Shown: positions 33,001 to 39,764 of the stretch, piece by piece
How the letters are laid out: each line of letters starts with the position of its first letter
How positions within the stretch are numbered: the stretch's first letter is position 1
From: Streptomyces sp. LUP30
GTDB taxonomy: Bacteria > Actinomycetota > Actinomycetes > Streptomycetales > Streptomycetaceae
Length of the DNA stretch: 64,000 nt
Assembly: GCF_001746365.1 (NCBI RefSeq)
Contig: NZ_MJAJ01000017.1
Location: 62,001 to 126,000, forward strand
Direction of reading: 5' to 3'
Program-made: the position numbers and the translations under genes
The notes under the pieces: model-generated
What the model saw: the letters and a program-made list of their open reading frames with translations, nothing else
What the model was told of the DNA's origin: nothing
Databases searched by the model: none

Positions 33001-33107
33001 CAGGCCTGGACCTCGAAGGGAACGGTGGCCGCGTAGATCGCGGGCTTGACACGCTGGTGGTGGACGCGCTCGACGCGCTCCTCGATGCGGCGGCGTTCGT
33101 CATGCAT
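30024..33107 (-). CDS. alpha-mannosidase, GH38
   Basis: The protein has 1027 residues. The ATG at 33107 has GGAG seven bases upstream, so an in-frame start at 33131 is less likely. It has an N-terminal Ig-like domain, then the GH38 core with the zinc motif GHAHIDSAW (about 260), the nucleophile Asp in WLPDSFGY (about 374) and FHDILPGSS (about 577), and C-terminal beta-sandwich domains. It has no signal peptide, so it should cut alpha-mannosides inside the cell after import. A LacI-type palindrome lies 85 bp upstream of the start. Confidence 0.95.
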   Translation of the reverse strand: MHDERRRIEERVERVHHQRVKPAIYAATVPFEVQAWQAPGEPVPFAEAAAAAYEPFAMDTPWGPPWGTTWFRMRGQVPAEWAGRRVEAVIDLGFVGDWPGNQAEALVHLTDGTPLKAVNPLNQYVPVGNPAQGGESVDYLVEAASNPDILAGDFAAPTLLGDVLTAGDRPLYTFRRADLAVLDEEVWHLDLDLQVLRELMVHLGEHEPRRHEIMHALDRAMDALDLDDVSGSAAAVREVLAPVLARPAHASAHTISGVGHAHIDSAWLWPIRETKRKTSRTFSNVTALAEEYDDFIFACSQAQQYEWVRDNYPQVWARIQESVKKGQWAPVGGMWVESDGNLPGGEAIARQLVHGKRFFIEHFGIETKGVWLPDSFGYNAAYPQLAKLAGNEWFLTQKISWNQTNKFPHHTFWWEGIDGTRIFTHFPPIDTYNARFSGEEMDRAVRNYSEKGGGSRSLAPFGWGDGGGGPTREIMERARRLADLEGSPKVVVEHPDAFFAKARAEYPDAPVWVGELYLELHRATYTTQARTKQGNRRSEHKLREAELWATTAALHAPGYAYPYEQLDRLWKTVLLHQFHDILPGSSIAWVHREAEAEYARVADELEALTAEAVAALGAGRPGERQPEASLRVFNTSPYARAEVVRTPQGRPVFVETPANGSAPLTGAQPPQPVTVSGRVLDNGLVRVEVADDGTLSSVYDLRADREVLADAGNLLRLHTDLPNYWDAWDIDKHYQNRYTDLLEPDAVTVVEEDPLVGAIRVTRSFGKGSTLTQTITLRAGSPRVDFETDIDWHEAEKILKAAFPVDIRAPHSSAEIQFGHIQRPTHTNTSWEAARFEVSGHRWVHIGEPGYGVAVVNDSTYGHDVSRTVREDGGTTTTVRLSLVRAPRIPDPEADQGRHRFAYALLPGASIEDAVAEGYALNLPLRVADAADAPGPIVSVDGDGITIEAVKLADDASGDVVVRLYESRGGRATGVLRTGFPLAGAQVTDLLERPLEPATVVQDGAVAVSLRPFQILTLRLERAAAGR

Positions 33108-33191
33108 GGGGAATCTCCAGTGAGGGACCACGAGATGCGGGGAGGGGCGGGGCCGGGTGCCGAGCAGACCGGAGTCCCGGTGCCTGGCGGA

Positions 33192-33219
33192 CCGGGAGGG
33201 AAAGCGCTTTCCCTCCCGG
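33192..33219. promoter_or_regulatory. LacI-type operator in a perfect 28-bp palindrome
   Basis: The palindrome has GGGAAAGCGCTTTCCC at its core, which matches the general operator form of LacI/CebR-type repressors. It sits between the GH4 stop (33223) and the GH38 start (33107), so it most likely controls GH38. Its GC-rich outer arms could also fold as a transcript hairpin. Confidence 0.7.
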
Positions 33220-33222
33220 CGT

Positions 33223-34560
33223 CTACCTAAGGTACGCCAGCCCGGGATGGACGTCGGTGTAGCCCTCGACCAGCCTGCGGGCCACGTTCACCGAGTCCAC
33301 CAGGGGGTGCAGCGCGAAGGCCTTCACGGCCGTCGCGCGCGAGCCGGACTCGGCGGCGGCGAGCACCTCGCGCTCGACGCCCTTGACCGCGCAGACCAGC
33401 CCGGTGGCGTGCTCGGGCAGGGGGGCCACGGAGACCGGATGCGCGCCGTTGGCGTCGACCAGAGCGGGCACCTCGATGACGGCGTCCGCGTCGAGCACCG
33501 AGAGGGTTCCCTGGTTGCGCACGTTCAGGATCAGCGTCGTGCGCTCGTCGCGGGCGATGGCCCGCATCAGGGCGAGGGCGACCTTCTCGTAGCCGCCGGA
33601 GAGGTCGTCGGCGTCGCGTTCGCCCGCGCCGGCGCTCTCCCGGTTCTCGGCCATGTAGGTGGCCTCGCGTTCGGCGCGGGTGCGGTCCCAGGCGGTCAGG
33701 GCCGCCGCTCCGGGGCGTTTCATCTCCTCGTAGAAGCGGGCCTGCTGGTCGGCCAGGAAGGCGCCGCGGGTCTTCTCGACCTGCTGGTAGGCCCGTACGG
33801 CTTCCCGGTTGAAGTAGTAGTAGTGCAGGTACTCGTTGGGGATCGCGCCGAGGGACTGCAGCCAGTCCACGCCGAAGAGCTTGCCCTCCTCGAAGGAGCC
33901 GAGCAGGTCGGGGTCGGCGAGCAGCCGGGGCAGCTCGTCGCGGCCGGCGACCCGCAGGCCGCGCACCCAGCCGAGGTGGTTGAGGCCGACGTAGTCGATC
34001 CAGGCCTCCCTCGGGTCCGCGCCGAGCACACGGGCGATGCGGCGGCCGAGCCCGACCGGCGAGTCGCAGATGCCGATCACCCGGTCGCCCAGGTGCCGGG
34101 ACATGGCCTCGGTGACGAGGCCGGCCGGGTTGGTGAAGTTGATGACCCAGGCGTCGGGGGCCAGCCGGGCCACCCGCCGGGCGATGTCGACGGCGACGGG
34201 CACGGTCCGCAGGCCGTAGGCGATGCCGCCGGCGCCGACCGTCTCCTGGCCGAGGACGCCCTCGGCCAGGGCCACCCGCTCGTCGTGCGCACGGCCCTCG
34301 AGGCCGCCGACCCGGATCGCGGAGAAGACGAAGTCGGCGCCGCGCAGGGCCTCGTCGAGGTCGGTGGTGGCCGTGACCTCGGGCGCGTCGGGGACGGCGG
34401 CCGCCTGCTCGTCCAGCACGCGGGCGACCGCGTGCAGCCGGCTGTCGTCCAGGTCGTGCAGGACGACCTGGGTGACCCGGCCCTCGCCGCGGTCCGCCAG
34501 GAGCGCCCCGTACACGAGCGGCACCCGGAATCCGCCGCCGCCGAGAATCGTCAGTTTCAC
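33223..34560 (-). CDS. GH4 family glycosidase (6-phospho-beta-glucosidase type)
   Basis: The protein has 445 residues. The N-terminus KLTILGGGGFRVPLVY is the NAD-binding front of GH4. GICDSPVGLGRRIA carries the conserved Cys of the metal site, and VGLNHLGWVRGL the Asn-His pair. GH4 enzymes use NAD+ and Mn2+ in a redox-elimination mechanism. The length and motifs fit 6-phospho-beta-glucosidases, although Streptomyces members may act on other sugars. The ATG overlaps the stop of the DeoR gene upstream (ATGA). Confidence 0.88.
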   Translation of the reverse strand: MKLTILGGGGFRVPLVYGALLADRGEGRVTQVVLHDLDDSRLHAVARVLDEQAAAVPDAPEVTATTDLDEALRGADFVFSAIRVGGLEGRAHDERVALAEGVLGQETVGAGGIAYGLRTVPVAVDIARRVARLAPDAWVINFTNPAGLVTEAMSRHLGDRVIGICDSPVGLGRRIARVLGADPREAWIDYVGLNHLGWVRGLRVAGRDELPRLLADPDLLGSFEEGKLFGVDWLQSLGAIPNEYLHYYYFNREAVRAYQQVEKTRGAFLADQQARFYEEMKRPGAAALTAWDRTRAEREATYMAENRESAGAGERDADDLSGGYEKVALALMRAIARDERTTLILNVRNQGTLSVLDADAVIEVPALVDANGAHPVSVAPLPEHATGLVCAVKGVEREVLAAAESGSRATAVKAFALHPLVDSVNVARRLVEGYTDVHPGLAYLR

Positions 34561-35342
34561 GCTTGCACCTTTCCTGCCACGACCACCTCGACGCCCGCCT
34601 CCTCGAAGGAGGACCGGGTCGCCGGGTCGACCGGCGTGTCCGTCACCACCACGTCCAGGTCCTCGGGACCGCAGACCTTCGCCATTCCGGTTCCCGGGAA
34701 CTTCGCCGAGTCGGCGAGCAGGACGACCTTGTCACCGGCCTTGATCATGGCCCGTTTCACCGGCACCTCGACGACCGTCGTGTCCATCACCTGGCCGCCC
34801 GGCCGCACTCCGCTGGTGCCGAGGAAGAGCCAGTCGGCGTGCAGCTGGCGCAGGTTGTCCTCGGTGAGGAAACCGACGAGTGAGCGGTACTCGCGGCGGA
34901 CCATGCCGCCGAGCAGCACCAGCTCGATGCCCTCGTCGTCGGCGAGTTCCTCGTAGACCACCAGGTTGCTGGTGATCACCGTGAGCCGGCGGCCGTGCAG
35001 CTGCCGGGCCAGCCGGTAGGCGGTGGTGCCGATGTCGAGGAGCACCGACTGGCCGTCCGCGACCATCGCCGCCGCGCGGGCGGCTATCGCGTCCTTCTGG
35101 GCCACGCGCACCTCGGCGACCTCGGCGAAGGGCTGGTCCCCCTCCTCCGCGACGGCTCCGCCGTGCACCCGGGTGAGCAGGCCGTCCTCCTCGAGTTTGA
35201 GCAGGTCACGCCTGACCGTGGCGGGGCTCACACCCAGCTGCTCGGAGAGATCGGTCACGGCCGCGGGACCGCCGGAGCGCAGGGCCCGCAGGATGAGTTG
35301 ATGTCGTCGTTCTGCCAGCACGGCATGAACACTACTCGTCAT
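34557..35342 (-). CDS. DeoR family transcriptional repressor
   Basis: The protein has 261 residues from the ATG at 35342. Residues 5-57 form the DeoR winged helix (ERRHQLILRALRSGG, TDLSEQLGVSPATVRRDLLK, EDGLLTRVHGGA). The C-terminal domain (SVLLDIGTTAYRLARQL, ADWLFLGTSGV, LLADSAKF) binds a sugar phosphate. It is first in the operon with GH4, and it faces the kinase and importer genes, so it probably represses both directions until a phosphorylated sugar appears. Confidence 0.9.
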   Translation of the reverse strand: MTSSVHAVLAERRHQLILRALRSGGPAAVTDLSEQLGVSPATVRRDLLKLEEDGLLTRVHGGAVAEEGDQPFAEVAEVRVAQKDAIAARAAAMVADGQSVLLDIGTTAYRLARQLHGRRLTVITSNLVVYEELADDEGIELVLLGGMVRREYRSLVGFLTEDNLRQLHADWLFLGTSGVRPGGQVMDTTVVEVPVKRAMIKAGDKVVLLADSAKFPGTGMAKVCGPEDLDVVVTDTPVDPATRSSFEEAGVEVVVAGKVQA

Positions 35343-35486
35343 CTTCAATCAAATCTATGCTCACTTCTGCTGAGGTATTGACCAATCTCGCCAAGGGGCG
35401 CACGATTCCGGTCACGAATTGAAGAGTTTTGACGAGCTCCTCCGACGTGACGGGCTCCGTCGATTCTTCCGACGAGAGGATGCGCG
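35343..35486. promoter_or_regulatory. divergent promoter region of the glycan locus
   Basis: This AT-richer gap holds CTTCAAT (35343-35349) and its inverse ATTGAAG (35418-35424), with ATTG-AC-CAAT at 35377-35386 between them. Both the DeoR gene and the kinase/importer run start here. The repeats are candidate DeoR sites. Confidence 0.5.
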
Positions 35487-36536
35487 GTGGACGACGACCG
35501 GCCCGAGGTGCTGCTCACCGGGCTGCTCTTCTACGACCTCGTCCTCACGGGCCTCGGCGGACCGCCGACGCCCGGCGAGGAGATCTGGACCTCGGGCATG
35601 GGCTGCGGCCCCGGCGGCATCGCCAACCTCGCGGTGGCGGCCGCCCGCTTCGGTCTGCGCACCAGTCTGGCCACGGTCTTCGGCGACGACTTCTACGGCG
35701 CTCACTGCCACGAGATCCTCGCCGGCCAGGAGGGCGTGGACCTCTCCCTCTCCCGCACGGCGCCGGGCTGGCCCACTCCGGTCACCGTCGCCCTCGCCCT
35801 CCCCCACCCACGCCCGGGCGGGGCCACCCCCACCCACGACCGGGCGCTCGTCACCCACGGGCAGGAACCGCCGTACTCGCAGGACGTGCTGATGGGCGAC
35901 CCGCCCGAGGCGCGCACCGCCCTCGCGCACCTGGAGGCCGAACCGCCCGGGTGGCTCGCCAAGGCGGCCGCGAACGGCACACAGATCTACGCGGACGTCG
36001 GCTGGGACCCCACCCGGAAATGGTCCACCGACCTGCTGGAACAGCTCTCCCTGTGCCACGCCTTCCTCCCCAACGAGACCGAGGCGATGGCGTACACCCG
36101 CACCGACACCGCGGTCGCCGCGCTGGGCACCCTTGCGGAACTGGTACCGGTGGCGGTCGTCACCCGGGGCGGCGACGGCGCGATCGCCGTCGACCAGACG
36201 ACCGGGGAGTACGCGGAGGTCCCCGCCCTCCCGGTGGACGTCCTGGACGCGACGGGCGCCGGCGACGTGTTCGGCGCGAGCTTCGTCGCGGCCTCGCTCG
36301 GCGGGTGGCCGCTGGCGGAACGACTGCGGTTCGCCGTGCTCGCCGCCGGACTCTCGGTCGGCCACCACGGCGGCGCTCTGGCGGCTCCCGGCTGGTACGG
36401 CGTCGACCGCTGGTGGCGCTCGCCGAGCGACCCCGAGCTCAAGCGGGCCTACGGCTTCCTGGCCGACCGCATCCCCGCGGACGTGGGCCCGCCCGTGCGG
36501 TACGCCCCGGTCACCCCGCCCGCCCCGCGGCCTTGA
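35487..36536 (+). CDS. PfkB family carbohydrate kinase
   Basis: The protein has 349 residues with a GTG start after GAGAGG. The N-terminal GCGPGGIANLAVAAARFG and the C-terminal DATGAGDVFGASFV with the catalytic Asp260 are the two PfkB signatures. It would phosphorylate a monosaccharide released by the glycosidases, which may yield the DeoR ligand. It leads the rightward run, 94 bases before the binding-protein gene. Confidence 0.9.
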   Translation: MDDDRPEVLLTGLLFYDLVLTGLGGPPTPGEEIWTSGMGCGPGGIANLAVAAARFGLRTSLATVFGDDFYGAHCHEILAGQEGVDLSLSRTAPGWPTPVTVALALPHPRPGGATPTHDRALVTHGQEPPYSQDVLMGDPPEARTALAHLEAEPPGWLAKAAANGTQIYADVGWDPTRKWSTDLLEQLSLCHAFLPNETEAMAYTRTDTAVAALGTLAELVPVAVVTRGGDGAIAVDQTTGEYAEVPALPVDVLDATGAGDVFGASFVAASLGGWPLAERLRFAVLAAGLSVGHHGGALAAPGWYGVDRWWRSPSDPELKRAYGFLADRIPADVGPPVRYAPVTPPAPRP

Positions 36537-36630
36537 ACACGCCCCTCCCCGACACGACGAGACCCACGCGTGTCCCTCGAAGTGCACACCGTCTGCGAAG
36601 ACGCGAACAGACCGAAAGGCGGTGGGAGCT

Positions 36631-37917
36631 GTGCGGCTCTCACGAAGAGGCCTGCTGCGCGCGGGCCTGGCCGGCACGGCCGGCACGGCGCTCGGCGGCC
36701 TGGCGACCGGCTGCGCCGTACCGGCCGGCTCCACCGGCCGCAACATGGTGCTGTGGTACTGGGACGGCGGCCTCGGCGACACCGTCGTCAAGAACGCCAA
36801 AGCCCGTTACGACAGCTCGGTCGACCTGCGGGCCGTCAAGATCGGCGGTTACTACCGTTCCAAGCTGATCACCACCATGGCGGGCCGCGCCCATGTGCCC
36901 GACATCGCGGGACTCAAGGGCGAGGACATGGCGTCCTATCTGCCCAACGCCGACCAGTTCGTGGACCTGCGCACCCTGGGCGCGGACCGGTACAAGAGCG
37001 GTTACCTGCCCTGGAAGTGGGAGCAGGGCGTCGCCGACGACGGCACGATGGTCGGCTTCCCGATCGACTGCGGCCCCGTGGCGCACTTCTACCAGTACCC
37101 CGTCTTCCAGAAGGCGGGCCTGCCCTACGAGCCCGCCGACGTCTCCAGGGAGCTCGACACCTGGGAGAAGTTCTTCGCCGCGGGCGAGAGGCTCGCACAG
37201 CGGATCCCGGGGGCCTCCCTGCTGACGGACATCAACAGCGTCTTCGAGAACGTGGTGCAGCAGGGCGGCAAGCGGTACGTCGACAAGGACCGCAACTTCA
37301 TCGGCGACCAGGAGCACGTGCGCCACGCCTGGGCGCTCGCCGTCGAGGCCAAGCGGCGCAAGATCGTCTCGAACCTGGTCAGCGGCACCCCCGACCAGCT
37401 CTCGGCCGTGGAGTCCGGCAGGCTGCCGAGCCAGCTGAACGCCTCCTGGGCCACCAGCGACATCAAGAACGGCGTGCCGAAGACCAAGGGCCGGTGGCGG
37501 GTGGCCGACATGCCGGTACGGCCCGCCAACAACGGCGGCTCCTTCCTGTCGATCACCAAGGCGTGCCGCGAACCCGAGCAGGCCTTCCGGATCATCAGCT
37601 GGATGCTCGACGCGGGCAACCAGGCACAGGGCTTCGTCGACGCGGGGCTCTTCCCCTCCACCCCTGCCTCGTACGGCCTGAAGCAGGTCCGTGAGCCGGA
37701 CCCCTTCTTCGGCGGCCAGGTCACCATGGATGTCTTCGGGCCCGCCGCGCAGAAGATCGTGGTCGCCTACAACAGCCCGTTCGACGTGGCGCTCGGGCAG
37801 CCCATCAAGGACGAGATCAAGAACGTCGGGGTCCTCGGCAAGGACCCGAAGCAGGCCTGGAGTGACGCCATGAGCACATGCCGGCGCATCGCGAAGCACC
37901 TGGGGGTGAACTCCTGA
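36631..37917 (+). CDS. ABC sugar transporter, substrate-binding lipoprotein
   Basis: The protein has 428 residues. The GTG at 36631 gives the twin-arginine front LSRRGLLRAG and the lipobox LATGC with Cys28, so it is probably Tat-exported and lipid-anchored. The mature part follows the family 1 solute-binding pattern (VLWYWDGGLGDTVVKN, then GTMVGFPIDCGPVAHFYQ). It should bind an oligosaccharide outside the membrane. The stop overlaps the first permease gene. Confidence 0.92.
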   Translation: MRLSRRGLLRAGLAGTAGTALGGLATGCAVPAGSTGRNMVLWYWDGGLGDTVVKNAKARYDSSVDLRAVKIGGYYRSKLITTMAGRAHVPDIAGLKGEDMASYLPNADQFVDLRTLGADRYKSGYLPWKWEQGVADDGTMVGFPIDCGPVAHFYQYPVFQKAGLPYEPADVSRELDTWEKFFAAGERLAQRIPGASLLTDINSVFENVVQQGGKRYVDKDRNFIGDQEHVRHAWALAVEAKRRKIVSNLVSGTPDQLSAVESGRLPSQLNASWATSDIKNGVPKTKGRWRVADMPVRPANNGGSFLSITKACREPEQAFRIISWMLDAGNQAQGFVDAGLFPSTPASYGLKQVREPDPFFGGQVTMDVFGPAAQKIVVAYNSPFDVALGQPIKDEIKNVGVLGKDPKQAWSDAMSTCRRIAKHLGVNS

Positions 37918-38879
37918 TGGCCACCCTCCCCGCACTGGAGAAGCCCACGGCGGTCGTGACGGAAACACCCGTCGCGCGGCCCAGAAAAGGCTTCCGCAAG
38001 CACTGGCATCTCTACGCCGCGATCTCCCCTTTCTATCTGCTCTTCCTCTGTTTCGGGCTGGTCCCCGTCGGCTTCTCCCTCTATCTCTCCTTCCACCGCT
38101 GGGACGGCCTCGGCTCGATGGAGTGGGCGGGGCTGTCGCAGTACCAGTACCTGGTCGGCGACTCCGCGTTCTGGAGCTCGATCGGGACCACGATCGTCAT
38201 CTGGGCGCTGGCCACCTTCCCCATGATCTTCCTGGCGATGGTCACGGCCGTGATGCTCAACTCGGCGGTCCGTTTCAGGAACTTCTACCGCTTCGCCTAC
38301 TTCCTGCCGAACGTCACGTCGGTCGTGGCCGTCGCGATCATCTTCGGCTCGGTCTTCTCCACCAACTTCGGTCTCGTAAACGCTTTCCTGCAGGGGATCG
38401 GATTCGACCAGATCGCCTGGCTGAACACGCCGTGGGGAATCAAGATCGCCATCGCGGCCCTGATGACCTGGCAGTGGACCGGTTACAACGCGATCATCTT
38501 CCTGGCGGGGCTGCAGACCGTTCCGAGCGAGCTGTACGAGGCGGCGCGGATGGACGGCGCGGGTCCCGTGCAGACCTTCTTCCGGATCACGCTGCCGATG
38601 TTGCGTCCGGTGCTGCTGTTCGTGCTCGTCGTCTCGACGATCACCGGGCTGCAGAGCTTCTCCGAACCCCAGGTGCTGCTGCAGAACACCTCGAACGACT
38701 CGACCTTCTCGGGCGGTCCCGGTCACGCCGGCCGGACCATGGTCCTCTACTTCTTCCAGCAGACCTTCGACAACAACGACTTCGGCTACGGCGCCGCCGT
38801 GGCGTGGGGCATCTTCCTCGTCGTCGTCCTCTTCTCGATCATCAACTGGCGTCTGGTGCAGCGCCGGGGCGAAGACTAG
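37917..38879 (+). CDS. ABC sugar transporter permease
   Basis: The protein has 320 residues; its ATG overlaps the previous stop. It has six membrane helices, with the cytoplasmic EAA loop ELYEAARMDGAGPVQTFFR followed by ITLPMLRPVL, which docks to the ATPase. It is the MalF/UgpA-type subunit. No ATPase gene is nearby. Confidence 0.93.
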   Translation: MATLPALEKPTAVVTETPVARPRKGFRKHWHLYAAISPFYLLFLCFGLVPVGFSLYLSFHRWDGLGSMEWAGLSQYQYLVGDSAFWSSIGTTIVIWALATFPMIFLAMVTAVMLNSAVRFRNFYRFAYFLPNVTSVVAVAIIFGSVFSTNFGLVNAFLQGIGFDQIAWLNTPWGIKIAIAALMTWQWTGYNAIIFLAGLQTVPSELYEAARMDGAGPVQTFFRITLPMLRPVLLFVLVVSTITGLQSFSEPQVLLQNTSNDSTFSGGPGHAGRTMVLYFFQQTFDNNDFGYGAAVAWGIFLVVVLFSIINWRLVQRRGED

Positions 38880-38894
38880 GGAGGCCCGCACACC

Positions 38895-39764
38895 ATGGCA
38901 TCCATCCAAGGAACACGGCTCCGGCGTACCCGGGGGATCGACGGTTCCCGCCGAAGAGGGATCGCGCTGCACGCCGTTCTCCTGCTCGGCGTCCTGCTCT
39001 CGGCCTTCCCGTTCTACTGGGCCGTCATCATGTCGACGCACACGTCGTCGGAGATCTTCTCCTACCCGCCCAAGCTGCTGCCGGGCACGCACTTCCTCGA
39101 GAACGTCCGCAGCCTCTTCGACGCCGTCGACTTCTTCGGCTCGATGGTCAACTCGCTGCTGGTGGCGGGGTCGGTGACCTTCCTGGTCCTGTTCTTCGAC
39201 TCGCTGGCGGCCTTCGTCTTCGCCAAGTTCGAATTTCCGGGCAAGCGGTTGCTGTTCGTGTTGCTCATGTTCATCTTCATGGTCCCCGCGCAGCTGCAGG
39301 CGATCCCGCAGTTCGTGATCATGGCGAAGCTCGGCTGGATCGGCTCGATGACGGCGCTGATCGTGCCGGCGGCCGCCAACGCGTTCGGCATCTTCTGGAT
39401 GCGCCAGTACATGCAGGGCGCGATCCACGACGAGCTGCTCGACGCCTCCCGCATCGACGGCGCGCACTTCCTGCGCCAGTACTGGCACGTGGCCCTGCCC
39501 GTCGTCCGGCCGGGCCTGGCCTTCCTCGGCATCTTCACCTTCATGGGCCAGTGGAACGACTACGCCTGGCCTCTGATCGCCCTCACCGACCCGGACAACG
39601 TGACTCTCCAGGTCGCTCTGTCCCAGCTCAACGGCACCCACGGCACCACCGACTACGGAATGGTCATGACCGGCGCACTGCTCGCTCTCGTCCCGCTGCT
39701 GATCGTGTTCGCGATCGGCGCCCGCCAGATCATCGGCGACCTCGCCAAGGGAGCGATCAAGTGA
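38895..39764 (+). CDS. ABC sugar transporter permease
   Basis: The protein has 289 residues with six membrane helices. The EAA loop reads ELLDASRIDGAHFLRQYWHV, then ALPVVRPGLAF. It is the MalG/UgpE-type partner of the preceding permease. Its stop shares GTGA with the start of the GH2 gene. Confidence 0.93.
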   Translation: MASIQGTRLRRTRGIDGSRRRGIALHAVLLLGVLLSAFPFYWAVIMSTHTSSEIFSYPPKLLPGTHFLENVRSLFDAVDFFGSMVNSLLVAGSVTFLVLFFDSLAAFVFAKFEFPGKRLLFVLLMFIFMVPAQLQAIPQFVIMAKLGWIGSMTALIVPAAANAFGIFWMRQYMQGAIHDELLDASRIDGAHFLRQYWHVALPVVRPGLAFLGIFTFMGQWNDYAWPLIALTDPDNVTLQVALSQLNGTHGTTDYGMVMTGALLALVPLLIVFAIGARQIIGDLAKGAIK

